From Micromonospora okii (lineage in GTDB: Bacteria; Actinomycetota; Actinomycetes; Mycobacteriales; Micromonosporaceae): 64,000 bases of DNA. The DNA lies in the NCBI RefSeq assembly GCF_020884795.1, contig NZ_BBZF01000025.1:62001-126000 (forward strand), in the 5' to 3' direction. Below the pieces are notes generated by a model. The model searched no databases and was not told the DNA's origin. It saw only the letters and a program-made list of their open reading frames with translations. Below are positions 28,868 to 37,823 of this stretch, piece by piece (position 1 is the first letter of the stretch; each line of letters opens with the position of its first letter). A program made the translations under genes and the position numbers.

Positions 28868-30050
28868 GCCCGGGGTGGCCCGTCCCGTCGCACCCGACCG
28901 TGTCGGGCCGGTGCGACGGGCCTGCGTCTTCGCCCAGCTGCACCGGCCCGGGTTGGGTGACCTGGTGCAACGCAACATTCTGCTCGCGGTGCTGCGCCGG
29001 GCCCACCCCCACGCGATGATCACGCTTGTGGTCGGGCGCTCCCTGGCGGACCGCCACGGTGAACTGCTGCGCGGACACACCTACGCGGACGACCTGCTGT
29101 GCTGTCCCGATCCCCGGGACGGTGACGCGGGGCGGTGGCGACGGTTCGGCGGCGAGCTGGCTGGTCAGGGGTTCGACCTGTGTCTGGTGGATCCCGGCTC
29201 GTACCACCTGGATGCCACCCACGCCCGGGTGGCGGGAATCGCCACCCGGGTGGGTCTGCCCCGCGGTGACGGGGCCGACGGTGCGTTCACCGACCCCGTC
29301 ACGCTGCCGCCGCCGTTGCTCGGCACCCCGGATCTGTACGACTACGCCCTCGGGTACGGCCGCGCCCTCGGCCTGCCCGCCCCGCTGCGGGCGGGTGAGG
29401 TCGTGCCGGCGTTTCCGCGGTACCCGGAGCCGGTGCCGGAACTGGCGGCGCCGGCACCGCGGATCGCGCTGCACCCCGGCGGCGAGCCGCACTGGAACCG
29501 CAGGTGGCCGCTGACCCGGTACGCCGCGCTCGCGGAGCGTCTGGTGGCACGTTTGGGCGCGAGCATCTACCTGCTCGGTGGAGCCGGAGAGGAGGCCGAC
29601 CTCAGCGATCTGGCTGGCGCGCTGCGGGACAGGTGCCCCGGGGTGTTGGTCCACGTCGTCGCGGGAGCCGGGATCAACCGGATGGCCAACCTGCTCGCCG
29701 GGGTGTCGCTCCTGGTCGGTAACGACTCCGGCTACGCGCACGTGGCGGCGGCGGTCGGCACCCCGACCGTGGTGATCTACGGACCGACCGGCACGGAGCG
29801 CCTGTGGTCGCGGGTCTACCCGCGGCATCGGGGCGTCTCGCTGCATCGTCCCTGCCAGGCGATCACGCACGGCGTCGACGAGGTGGCGGACCGCCGGTGT
29901 GCCCACGAGTGCGTCGTGGAGTATCGCGGGTCGGGCGGTCCGTATCCGCGGTGTCTTCTCGACGTGAGCGTGTCTGCGGTCTGGACGGCGGTCGTCGGTC
30001 AACTGCACGGAGCCGGTACGACGATGTCGGGGGTGGCGGATGTCGGGTGA
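28860..30050 (+). CDS. blmE: GT9 (heptosyltransferase-type) glycosyltransferase, BlmE-like
   Basis: 396 aa from GTG at 28860. A GT-B fold glycosyltransferase of the ADP-heptose:LPS heptosyltransferase family: RPGLGDLVQRN at the N-terminus (about 30), HPGGEPHWNRRWPL in the middle (about 205) and GNDSGYAHVAAAVGTP near 287, the donor-binding end. In bleomycin clusters BlmE is a glycosyltransferase of this type and works with BlmF to attach the gulose-mannose disaccharide. The neighbouring carbamoyltransferase and the downstream epimerase fit the same sugar pathway. The gene overlaps the MbtH gene by 8 nt and the carbamoyltransferase gene by 11 nt. Confidence 0.86.
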   Translation: MAEPGVARPVAPDRVGPVRRACVFAQLHRPGLGDLVQRNILLAVLRRAHPHAMITLVVGRSLADRHGELLRGHTYADDLLCCPDPRDGDAGRWRRFGGELAGQGFDLCLVDPGSYHLDATHARVAGIATRVGLPRGDGADGAFTDPVTLPPPLLGTPDLYDYALGYGRALGLPAPLRAGEVVPAFPRYPEPVPELAAPAPRIALHPGGEPHWNRRWPLTRYAALAERLVARLGASIYLLGGAGEEADLSDLAGALRDRCPGVLVHVVAGAGINRMANLLAGVSLLVGNDSGYAHVAAAVGTPTVVIYGPTGTERLWSRVYPRHRGVSLHRPCQAITHGVDEVADRRCAHECVVEYRGSGGPYPRCLLDVSVSAVWTAVVGQLHGAGTTMSGVADVG

Positions 30051-31668
30051 GCGGGGCAGGCCGACTCGCGTCCTCCTGTCGATCAACTTCAACCATGACG
30101 GATCCGGCGTGCTACTGGTGGACGGGCGGATCGCCGGCTACGTCACCACCGAACGTCGCTCGCGGCTCAAGAAGCATCCGGGTCTGCGCGATGACGACCT
30201 GGACGAACTGCTGGCGCAGGCAGGGCTACGGATCGACGACGTCGACCACGTGCTGCTGTGCAACCTGCACACGATGGACTCGCCCGACATCCCCACCCTG
30301 CACGGTGGGGACCTGAAGGAGACCTGGTTGCGGTTCTGGGTGAACCAGGACAACAGCCTGGTCGACCTGCGCGGGCGTCACATCCCGTGCACGGTCAATC
30401 CCGACCACCACCTCATCCACGCCGCCTGCGCGTACTTCACCTCACCGTACGAATCCGCGGTCGCGGTGGCGATCGACCCCACCGGATGCCGTTCCTTCGT
30501 CGGTCGGGACAACCGGCTGGTGCCGTTGCTGCACAACTTCGACGCCTGGTTCAACGCGAACGTGGCCTACACCGAGGCCGGTCGGCTCCTGTTCGGCTCC
30601 GGCATCCTCGGCGCCGGCAAGGTGATGGGGCTCGCCCCGTTCGGGCGGCCGGTCGCCCCGGTCGCCGCGGCGGTGCTGGACGGCCTGCGGAGCTTCCACG
30701 AGCTGGAGGAGTTGGCCGGGGCCGGGGCGTGCACGGTCACGGCCGGTGGTCGTCGGCTGAACGCCACGCTCGCCTACTACGTGCAGGTGGGCCTGGAACG
30801 GCAACTGACACGACTGTTCCGCGAGCTGCACGCCGCCAGCGTCCGGGCGAAGGTGGCGCCGGTCCTCTGCCTGGCCGGTGGCACCGCGCTCAACGCGGTC
30901 GGTACGGAGCTGGCCTTCGCCGCGTCCGCCTTCGAGGGACGACACCTGCATCCCGCATGTGGCGACGACGGCACGTCGATCGGGGCAGCACTCTGGTACT
31001 GGCACCACGTGCTCGGCAACCCCCGGCAGGGGTTCTCGGCCGCCGAGCTGATGTACGGGGTCCGGCAGTACACACCGCAACTCGTGCGCCGCGCCCTGGA
31101 CCGTCACGCCGCTGACGTGGTGGTGGAGCGGGTCGACGACCACGCTGGGCGGGCCGCGGAGCTGATCGCCACCGGTGCCGTGGTGGGCTGGTTCGACGGC
31201 GCCGGCGAGATCGGGCCACGGGCGCTCGGGCACCGCAGCATCCTGGCCGATCCGCGTGACCCGGACATGCCCCGCAGGATCAACGCCGAGGTCAAGTTCC
31301 GGGAGGATTTCCGCCCCTTCGCCCCGGCGGTGCTTGTGGAGCGGGCGGGGGAGTGGTTCGGCGTCACTGACAGCCCGTTCATGCTCCGGGCCGTCCCGGT
31401 GCGGCGCCCCGACGTCCCGGCCGTGACGCATGTCGACGGTACCGCCCGGCTGCAGACCGTCGCGCCGGGCGACAATCCCTCGTTCCACACCCTCATCGCC
31501 GCGTTCGCCGACCGCACCGGCGTGCCGATGGTGTTGAACACGAGTCTCAACACGCGTGGGGAGCCGCTCGTGGAGACACCGGAGGACGCGCTACGTACTC
31601 TGCTCGGGTGTGGGCTGGATCACCTCGTCATGCCGCACCTGGTGATCAGCAAGAGGAGGCCCCGATGA
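30040..31668 (+). CDS. blmD: Carbamoyltransferase, BlmD-like
   Basis: 542 aa. NodU/CmcH family O-carbamoyltransferase: INFNHDGSGVLLV near the N-terminus, the metal-binding DHHLIHAACAY near 126, and the YrdC-like C-terminal half with GEIGPRALGHRSILADPR near 390 and RPFAPAVL. These enzymes make carbamoyl-AMP from carbamoyl phosphate and ATP and move the carbamoyl group to a sugar hydroxyl. The obvious substrate is the mannose of a bleomycin-type disaccharide (BlmD role). A second member of the family lies at 37824-39575, and this copy is the better BlmD candidate because it directly follows the BlmE-like gene. The gene ends with an overlap (ATGA) into the radical SAM gene. Confidence 0.88.
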   Translation: MSGERGRPTRVLLSINFNHDGSGVLLVDGRIAGYVTTERRSRLKKHPGLRDDDLDELLAQAGLRIDDVDHVLLCNLHTMDSPDIPTLHGGDLKETWLRFWVNQDNSLVDLRGRHIPCTVNPDHHLIHAACAYFTSPYESAVAVAIDPTGCRSFVGRDNRLVPLLHNFDAWFNANVAYTEAGRLLFGSGILGAGKVMGLAPFGRPVAPVAAAVLDGLRSFHELEELAGAGACTVTAGGRRLNATLAYYVQVGLERQLTRLFRELHAASVRAKVAPVLCLAGGTALNAVGTELAFAASAFEGRHLHPACGDDGTSIGAALWYWHHVLGNPRQGFSAAELMYGVRQYTPQLVRRALDRHAADVVVERVDDHAGRAAELIATGAVVGWFDGAGEIGPRALGHRSILADPRDPDMPRRINAEVKFREDFRPFAPAVLVERAGEWFGVTDSPFMLRAVPVRRPDVPAVTHVDGTARLQTVAPGDNPSFHTLIAAFADRTGVPMVLNTSLNTRGEPLVETPEDALRTLLGCGLDHLVMPHLVISKRRPR

Positions 31669-32951
31669 TCCCTTCCGGCGTGGTTGCGTCCCCCGCCGAG
31701 CTGATGGCCATCATCGCCGATGAGCTCGGCCCGCCGGTCGAACGACCGCTGGAAATCTACGTCCAGATTCCGTTCTGCGCGACCAAGTGCCACTTCTGCG
31801 ACTGGGTGACGGACATCCCCGTACCGCGGTTGCGGGCTGGAGCGGACGGCCGGCGTCCATACCTGACCGCCCTCGTCGACCAGATCAGGTACTACGGGCC
31901 GCTGCTGACCCGCCTCGGCTACCGGCCCCACGTGATGTACTGGGGCGGGGGCACCCCCACCCGGCTCGATCCCGCGGAGATGCGGTTCGTCCGCGAGGCA
32001 CTGGATGAGTCCCTGGATCTCTCGGGGCTGGTGCAGTGGTCCATGGAGACCACCCCGAACGACCTCAGCCCCGGCAAGCTCGACGCGATGCTGGAGTTGG
32101 GCGTCGACCGGATCAGTGTGGGGGTCCAGTCGCTGGCGGCGTCACAACTCCGCCGAGCGGGGCGGGGACACACCCGTGAGCAGGCCCTGGCCGCGCTGGA
32201 GTTGCTGCGCGACCGCGGGGTGCCGACCTTCAACGTCGACCTGATCAGTAGTTTCCCGACCGACAGCGGCCCGGTGGATCTGCTCGACACGCTGCGTGGC
32301 GTGCTGCCCCACGATCCACCGCACATCTCCGTCTACCCTTACCGGGCCACGCCCCAGACGGTGATGGCGATGCAGTTGGACCGCGAGGTGCTGCGGGCGT
32401 GGGACGTACCGGGAATGATTGACGCCTATGAGCGGGCGATGGCGCTGCTGAGCGACGTGGGCTACCACGAGTACTGCCACGGTTACTGGGTCCGCGACAG
32501 CGTCGACGAGGACGCCGACGGCAACTACAAGTACGACCTGGTCGGCGACAAGATCGGATTCGGCGTCGGCACCGAGTCGATCCTTGGCCACCACCTCCTG
32601 CTCAACGACAACGCCAGGTACGTCGAGTACCTGCGGGAGCCACGGGCCTTCTCGTTCGTGCAGCGCTTCTCGCTGGAGCGCCCGCAGCGGCTCACCGCCC
32701 TGGTCGGTGGTGCGCTGATGACGCGGGACGGGGTCCACTACGAGCGGTTCGAGCGGCTGACCGGCCTGCGTTTTGAGCAGCTGCGGCAGACCCCGCACTT
32801 CGCCTCCTGGCTGGCGCTGCTGCAGGAGTGCGGTGGGAGGTTCGTGGCGGATGCGGAGAGCTTCCGGATGGACCGGTCGGTGATCCACCGGGCCTACATC
32901 ACGCACCTGGCGTACACGATGACGCACGGTCTGGCGCTCGGTCGTGGCTAG
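31665..32951 (+). CDS. HemN-like radical SAM enzyme (probable class C methyltransferase)
   Basis: 428 aa. A strong AGGAGG precedes the ATG at 31665, which overlaps the previous stop. The cluster motif CATKCHFCDW (CxxxCxxC, about 39) sits in QIPFCATKCHFC, typical of HemN/coproporphyrinogen dehydrogenase relatives, and WGGGTPTRLDP and GVQSL are the other HemN landmarks. Haem synthesis is unlikely in this setting. HemN-like proteins in natural-product clusters act as radical SAM C-methyltransferases on sp2 carbons, and bleomycin carries a methyl on its pyrimidine ring, for which a HemN-like enzyme has been proposed. I infer the same role: methylation of the pyrimidine precursor. The substrate is not shown by the sequence. 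Confidence 0.85.
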   Translation: MIPSGVVASPAELMAIIADELGPPVERPLEIYVQIPFCATKCHFCDWVTDIPVPRLRAGADGRRPYLTALVDQIRYYGPLLTRLGYRPHVMYWGGGTPTRLDPAEMRFVREALDESLDLSGLVQWSMETTPNDLSPGKLDAMLELGVDRISVGVQSLAASQLRRAGRGHTREQALAALELLRDRGVPTFNVDLISSFPTDSGPVDLLDTLRGVLPHDPPHISVYPYRATPQTVMAMQLDREVLRAWDVPGMIDAYERAMALLSDVGYHEYCHGYWVRDSVDEDADGNYKYDLVGDKIGFGVGTESILGHHLLLNDNARYVEYLREPRAFSFVQRFSLERPQRLTALVGGALMTRDGVHYERFERLTGLRFEQLRQTPHFASWLALLQECGGRFVADAESFRMDRSVIHRAYITHLAYTMTHGLALGRG

Positions 32952-33071
32952 GCGCGACCGGACGGCCGCCGTGTCCCGCCGCCGGCTGCTTCCGGTGGGA
33001 GGCGGCGTCGCCGGTTGTGGCGACCGGGTGCCGGCGGGAACATCGGCCGTAGGACGTGGGGAGGTCCGGTT

Positions 33072-34013
33072 GTGACGACGACCCGGGGGCGGCCCGGCGA
33101 GGTCCGTGCCGCCTACGTGCAATTGGTGGACGCGTTGCTGGCGTCAGGTGACGCCGAAGCGGCGCACCGCTGCGCCGCGCTCGCCGTCGAGCAGGGCATC
33201 TGGCGGCACCCCATGCAACGCCCCCTGCACTACGTGCCGGACCTCACTCCCCGGGCGGTCCACGATCCGGCCGACTTCTGGTTCTGCGCCTACCTCGAGG
33301 AACACTTTCCGCTGATCCGGGCCGAGCTGGAAGCGGTCACCGAGCCGCGGGAATCCGGCTTCCTGCCGGTGGAGGAGCCGCTGCTCGCCGCGGGGCGGTG
33401 GGAGCAGGTGACGTTCTACGAGGCGGGCCAGCGGTTCGCTGACGCGTGCGCGCGGTTTCCGGTCACCGCCGCCGTTATCGAGGGCATTCCGGAGGCGACC
33501 GTGGCCGGGGCGGGGGTGGTGACACTGTCCTGGCTCTACCCCGGAACCCGGATCCTGCCGCACTGCGGCGGCTCGAACGGTCGATTGCGGGTGCATCTCG
33601 GGGTGCGGGTGCCCGAGGGTGCCCGGATGCGTGTCGGTGACGAGACGCTGACCTGGGCGGACGGGCGGTGCCTGGTCTTCGACGACTCGTTCGAGCACGA
33701 GGTGTGGCACGACGGCGACCACCCGCGCGTGGTGCTGCTGATGGATGTGAGCCACCCGGAGCTGGATGCGGGAGTGCGTTCGCGGATGCTGCGCGGTCGC
33801 GACTCGTTCGAGACCCGGGTCAGCAGATTCCTGCGGCAGCGCGGGATGCGCCGGGTGGAGGTCGACGGGAACGAGGTCCGTGCGGTGCTGGACGACGGGA
33901 CTGCCAGCCAAGTGGTCAGGTACATGCGTGAGTCGGGGGGTCGCGCGGCGGAGCTGCGCGGCGACACTTTGGTGTTCGACGCCGGCGCATTCGCCGGCTC
34001 CGGGGAGGTGTGA
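33072..34013 (+). CDS. Aspartyl/asparaginyl beta-hydroxylase-like oxygenase (copy 1)
   Basis: 313 aa from GTG at 33072 with GGGGAGG seven bases upstream. The jelly-roll core has the metal-binding His in ILPHCGGSN near 160 and FDDSFEHEVWHDG near 205, and the 2-oxoglutarate Arg in RVVLLMD near 220. It is 942 nt long and resembles the second copy at 35265-36248 throughout. AspH-type enzymes hydroxylate beta carbons of Asp, Asn or His; beta-hydroxy-His and hydroxylated acyl units occur in bleomycins. N-terminal residues 1-100 form a helical domain (RPLHYVPDLTPRAVHDPADFW). About 120 nt of non-coding sequence separate it from the upstream gene, so it may start its own transcript. Confidence 0.83.
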   Translation: MTTTRGRPGEVRAAYVQLVDALLASGDAEAAHRCAALAVEQGIWRHPMQRPLHYVPDLTPRAVHDPADFWFCAYLEEHFPLIRAELEAVTEPRESGFLPVEEPLLAAGRWEQVTFYEAGQRFADACARFPVTAAVIEGIPEATVAGAGVVTLSWLYPGTRILPHCGGSNGRLRVHLGVRVPEGARMRVGDETLTWADGRCLVFDDSFEHEVWHDGDHPRVVLLMDVSHPELDAGVRSRMLRGRDSFETRVSRFLRQRGMRRVEVDGNEVRAVLDDGTASQVVRYMRESGGRAAELRGDTLVFDAGAFAGSGEV

Positions 34014-34555
34014 TGACCGAGTCGGCGTCGCTCGTCGACGGGACGGGCTGGACCGAGCTGCATCGGGCGGCGGGCCGCGGGGACGTCGCCCGGCTGCGTG
34101 ACCTGCTGGCGGCGGGCGACGATCCCACCGAGCGTGGTTCGGACGGGCGTACCCCCTACCAGGTCGCCCTGGCCGCCGGGCACCGGGCAGCGGCTGCCCT
34201 GTTGCGTGACGAGGAGGACCGGCGGGCCACTGATGGCGCGGCGGACCGGCGCTGGCGTCCGTACTGCCGTGGCTACCGTCTGGCCGACCTGCGTGCCTTC
34301 TCCGGGTGGGCCGAGCCGGTCGGTCGGGACGGGGAACCGTTGCAGGACGGGGGCACAATCGTCTACCTGCACGACGACCTGAGGGTGACCCGGTCGGTCC
34401 ATCCGGAGGAGGACGTGCTCCGCGACGGCCGGGACCCCGCCTGGCAGCGGTTCTGCCGGGAGGCGCTGGATTTCACGGTTCCGGACGAGCTCGACCTGCT
34501 GGATGCGGAGCGCGAAGGTTGCACCCCGCCACCGGCCCGCCCCGGGCTCGGGTGA
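34013..34555 (+). CDS. Small ankyrin-repeat protein
   Basis: 180 aa. The ATG at 34013 shares bases with the AspH stop (TGATGA) and has GGGGAGG five bases before it; a GTG at 34010 is less likely. Residues 12-65 are about two ankyrin repeats (GWTELHRAAGRGDVARLRDL, GRTPYQVALAAGHRAAAALL), a protein-protein interaction fold. The rest (about 80-165), with GYRLADLRAFSGW and IVYLHDDLRVTRSV, is not a domain I recognise. The end of the gene overlaps the tail of the opposite-strand sulfotransferase gene by 83 nt. Coupling to the hydroxylase gene suggests that the two proteins work together, but no activity can be given. Confidence 0.75.
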   Translation: MTESASLVDGTGWTELHRAAGRGDVARLRDLLAAGDDPTERGSDGRTPYQVALAAGHRAAAALLRDEEDRRATDGAADRRWRPYCRGYRLADLRAFSGWAEPVGRDGEPLQDGGTIVYLHDDLRVTRSVHPEEDVLRDGRDPAWQRFCREALDFTVPDELDLLDAEREGCTPPPARPGLG

Positions 34556-35144
34556 CCAGGACGTGCAGTCGGACGTCCTCGGCGTAGAACCGTCGGATGA
34601 GGGTGTGGTCGTGGTCGGACAGCAGCTCTCGGAGGCGCCGCGACAACGTCGGGTCCGACCGGTTGTCCCGGCGCAGGCCGTCGGGCAGCCCCACGTCGGC
34701 GGCGAGCGTGCGGTAGTCGTCCGCCAACCGCTCGAAACACAGCCAGCGGGTCACCGGCATGGTGGGCAGCAGGAAGGTGCTCTGCGGGGTCAGGTGCTGG
34801 TCCAGGGGTACGAATGTGCCGTCGCGCAGCCGTCGCAGGTGCTCGACGGTGAGATCCTCCGGCGGCCGGTGTGCCACGGTGATGGCGTACTCGGACATCG
34901 CCGAGATCCATCGGGAGACGGGGTCCCGGGTCACCGCGAAGACCGTGTACCCGGGCGGTACCGGCCGGGTACGGAAGGCGGTGGTGTAGCGGAAACCGGC
35001 CGACAGAAGCAGATGTGCCAGGCTCGAACTGGCGTTCTTCGGAATGTTCAAGAACAGCGCCCGGCGCGTCCCGTCGACGAATCCGCTGCCGAGCCGGTGG
35101 ACGTGGTCGAACTGGTATCCGGGTGCCACGGGGGGCTCCGTCAT
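34473..35144 (-). CDS. Sulfotransferase
   Basis: 223 aa on the opposite strand to its neighbours. The PAPS-binding signature FLNIPKNASSSL near residue 32 (phosphosulfate loop with catalytic-type Lys) and the second site AVTRDPVSRWISAMSEY near 70 mark it as a carbohydrate-type sulfotransferase. Sulfation is not part of bleomycin itself, so this gene suggests a sulfated sugar or hydroxyl in this product, or a separate function. It reads out of the short divergent space 35145-35264. The C-terminal residues after about 195 run across the ankyrin gene on the other strand, and the real protein might end in poorly conserved sequence there. Confidence 0.82.
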   Translation of the reverse strand: MTEPPVAPGYQFDHVHRLGSGFVDGTRRALFLNIPKNASSSLAHLLLSAGFRYTTAFRTRPVPPGYTVFAVTRDPVSRWISAMSEYAITVAHRPPEDLTVEHLRRLRDGTFVPLDQHLTPQSTFLLPTMPVTRWLCFERLADDYRTLAADVGLPDGLRRDNRSDPTLSRRLRELLSDHDHTLIRRFYAEDVRLHVLVTRARGGPVAGCNLRAPHPAGRARPEP

Positions 35145-35264
35145 CAGCGCTCCTGCCTCGCCGGGCCACCCCTGCGGACGGTACGGGCGGCTGCTCGTCG
35201 CGATTGTGCCTCAGCGTTGCTGGGCACGCGGCAAAAGTCCAGAGTGGAGTTGAGGTGAGGCGGC

Positions 35265-36248
35265 ATGGGTGACGACGTAAGCGGGCTGTCGGGGAGTGGA
35301 CTGGTGCCCCGGGCCATCGTGGAGCGTCTCCGGAAGCAGTTCGAGGGCCTGATCGCAAACCTGCACGGACAGGGGCTGGCGGAGGCCGCCTACCGGATCG
35401 CCGACGTCGCCGTTGCCGAAGGGCTCTTCCCGGAGCGCATGCACCGCCCCATCACGCAGCATCCGACCAGCGGCCGGGCGGCGTTCTTCGACTCGTCGAG
35501 GTTCTGGTTCACCGCCTACCTGGAGGAGCGCTGGGAACTGCTCCGCGCCGAACTCGACGCGGTGGTCGAGCCCGCCGCCGCCGGCTTCTCTAGCGCCGGC
35601 ATGGTCGATGCCAGCGTCCGGGGCGGACGCTGGCACCAGCTCATGCTGTGGGACCGGGGACGGCGGTTCGACCGGGCGTGCGAGCTGCTGCCGGTGACCG
35701 CGGAGGTCCTGGCGGCGATCCCGGAGGTGACCGAGTACGGCAACGGCTTCGCCATGGTCTCCTGGCTGCAGCCCGGCGCCTGGATCACTCCGCACTGCGG
35801 CCCGACCAACTCGAAGGCTCGCACCCACCTCTGCCTGCGCTCAGATCCGAAGGCCTGGATCCGGGTGGGCGAGGAGAGGCGGTCGTGGCAGGAGGGGCGC
35901 TGCCTCGTCTTCGATGATTCGTTCGAGCATGAGGTCCGGCACGAGGGCTCCGCTGCGCGGGTGGTGCTCATCCTCGACACCCCCAATCCCTGTCTGCTTG
36001 ACCGTGAACAGGTGCTGCGGCGCGATCAGGAGAGCTGGGCCGGCGAGATCGAGTCGTTCATGCGGGAGATGCGGTTGCACAGGATCGAACGCGACGGCGA
36101 CGTCGTCCGGATGGCGTTCGACGAACCGATGGTGGAGTTCGTGCGGGCCTACCTGGACACGAGGGCGCTGGCCGCGGTGGAGTTGCAGCGCGACGGCTTG
36201 ACCGTGACGCCGTCGCGGCACGCCACACCTCCTGGCTACGGGGCTTGA
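35265..36248 (+). CDS. Aspartyl/asparaginyl beta-hydroxylase-like oxygenase (copy 2)
   Basis: 327 aa from ATG at 35265, preceded by TGAGGTGAGG. Same layout as copy 1 at 33072: helical N-terminal domain (MHRPITQHPTSGRAAFFDSS), then jelly roll with WITPHCGPTNSKARTHL near 172, CLVFDDSFEHEVRHEG near 217, and RVVLILD for 2-oxoglutarate. All presumed iron and co-substrate ligands are kept, so it looks active. Copies 1 and 2 probably arose by duplication and then diverged to different substrates. The gene starts the rightward run after the divergent sulfotransferase, so the 120 nt space 35145-35264 should hold its promoter; I saw no clear -10/-35 pair there. Confidence 0.83.
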   Translation: MGDDVSGLSGSGLVPRAIVERLRKQFEGLIANLHGQGLAEAAYRIADVAVAEGLFPERMHRPITQHPTSGRAAFFDSSRFWFTAYLEERWELLRAELDAVVEPAAAGFSSAGMVDASVRGGRWHQLMLWDRGRRFDRACELLPVTAEVLAAIPEVTEYGNGFAMVSWLQPGAWITPHCGPTNSKARTHLCLRSDPKAWIRVGEERRSWQEGRCLVFDDSFEHEVRHEGSAARVVLILDTPNPCLLDREQVLRRDQESWAGEIESFMREMRLHRIERDGDVVRMAFDEPMVEFVRAYLDTRALAAVELQRDGLTVTPSRHATPPGYGA

Positions 36249-36283
36249 CCATGACGAGACGGACCGTGACGGAGGGGACGGGT

Positions 36284-37777
36284 ATGAATCCACCAGGGCT
36301 CGGTCAGGCGGTTCGTGCGTGGGCGCGAGCCCGACCCGACGCGCTCGCGGTGAACGAGCCCGGCATGGAACTGACGTACGGTGAGCTAACCCGGCGCGCT
36401 GCCGGCCTGCAACAGGCGTTGCTGGCCTGCGGTGTGACCCAGGGGGAGCGGGTCGCGCTCGCCGCCTACGGGCTGGCGGACGTGGCGGTCTGCCTGGTGG
36501 CGGTCGGCGACATCGGCGCCACGGCGTATCCGTTGGATCTGACCGCGGCCCTCGACGTACGGCTCGCCCACGCCGCGCCCGCGGCGGTGGTGCTGGCCGG
36601 TTATCCGTCCGGCGAGTGGTGCGCTGGGTACCCGGTGGTGCACTTGGACGAGGTGCCGTCGGATGGGGAGCCCTTGGAGGCGGCGTCCGGTGTGGCGGTG
36701 CTCGTGGACGAGGCGGCTTCGCCGGTGACGCGGCTGCTGGCAGCGGACCTGCTGCACCGCTCCTGCACCGCGTTCGCCGGGCGCCTCGCGCTGACTGCCG
36801 ACGACCGCGTGATGGTGCTGAGCCTGCCGCACACGGACATTGCGGTGTTCGGCGTCGTCACGGCCCTGCTCGCCGGCAGCACCGCCGTCGCGCCCGGCCG
36901 ACCGCTGACGGAGGGCGAGCGGCTGCACCGCCTTCTGGAGCGGTCCGCGACGAGCGTGCTGGTGGCCGCTCCCCGCGCGGTCTGCGTGCTGACCGACGTG
37001 GCCACCGCGCACGGCGGCCGGCTGCCCGGCCTGCGCGCCGTGGTGCTGCTTCGCGACCGGTGGCCGGCCCGGCTTCCGGCCGCGCTCCGGCGGATCACCT
37101 CGGGGGACACCACTCTGCTCGCCGACACGGGAGCCGCCGAGGGCGGGATCCTGGCCGAGCTGCGGGAGGTCGCCGGGGACGTCGACGGCGACCCGCCCGC
37201 ATCGCCGGACGCCGCCACGACGGCCGAGGCGGTCGTCGAATCCTGGCCCGACGTGCGGATGGCGCGGCTGGTCGACAGCGACGACGGCGGTCCGGTCGTC
37301 TTCGTCGAGACCGTGACCGGCGCGACCGTCGACGCCGCCGGGCTCACCGCGCAGGTCGGACGCGCGACGGCGGGCCGGATCCGGCCGGTGCGGGTGGTGC
37401 ACCTGTCGGCCCTGCCGCTGACGGACACCGGCGTGGTCGCCCTCGACCGGCTGCGGGCTCGGGCGGCGGCGGTCCTTCCCGGTGCGCCACCAGCCGGCGC
37501 CACGGCGGTACGGACCGCCGACGGTCTCAGTGCCGAGGGAGCCCGTGTTCTGGCCCGGGTCGCGGCCGGCCTCGGGGTCGCCGACCTGTCGCCGGACCAC
37601 AGCTTCTTCGAGGTGGGAGCGACGTCCTTGGAGATCATCCGGGTGGTCGCGCAGTTGGAGGGCGAGTTGGGCGTGGAGTTCGACATCGACGAACTGCTCG
37701 ACGCACCGTGCGTACGCACCCTCGTGCACCAGTACGAGGCGTTCCTCGGTCGGAGCGTCCCGGCGGACCGACGATGA
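36284..37777 (+). CDS. Inactive adenylation domain-PCP didomain (second BlmIII-type A-PCP, no oxidase)
   Basis: 497 aa from ATG at 36284, chosen for its GGAGGGG site; an upstream TTG at 36245 overlapping the previous stop is possible. The N-terminal 400 residues align with the A-domain fold (LTYGELTRRAAGLQQALL near the start; LADTGAAEGGILAEL at the A5 place) but the A3 loop has become VDEAASPVT and the A8 and A10 motifs are missing. It should not adenylate. The PCP is normal: FFEVGATSLEIIRVV near 450. Both parts resemble the dead A-PCP of the gene at 23282 more than the working modules here, including the GATS form of the carrier motif. Loading in trans is implied. Its role is unknown. Confidence 0.8.
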   Translation: MNPPGLGQAVRAWARARPDALAVNEPGMELTYGELTRRAAGLQQALLACGVTQGERVALAAYGLADVAVCLVAVGDIGATAYPLDLTAALDVRLAHAAPAAVVLAGYPSGEWCAGYPVVHLDEVPSDGEPLEAASGVAVLVDEAASPVTRLLAADLLHRSCTAFAGRLALTADDRVMVLSLPHTDIAVFGVVTALLAGSTAVAPGRPLTEGERLHRLLERSATSVLVAAPRAVCVLTDVATAHGGRLPGLRAVVLLRDRWPARLPAALRRITSGDTTLLADTGAAEGGILAELREVAGDVDGDPPASPDAATTAEAVVESWPDVRMARLVDSDDGGPVVFVETVTGATVDAAGLTAQVGRATAGRIRPVRVVHLSALPLTDTGVVALDRLRARAAAVLPGAPPAGATAVRTADGLSAEGARVLARVAAGLGVADLSPDHSFFEVGATSLEIIRVVAQLEGELGVEFDIDELLDAPCVRTLVHQYEAFLGRSVPADRR

Positions 37778-37823
37778 CCCGGCCGGACAGCACCGGCGGC
37801 GCCCGCACCGTCAGGAGGCCGAC

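Noticed and set aside
32952..33071. GC-rich inverted segments behind the radical SAM gene as a terminator
   Set aside because: Stem pieces are imperfect and such repeats are common at this GC content.
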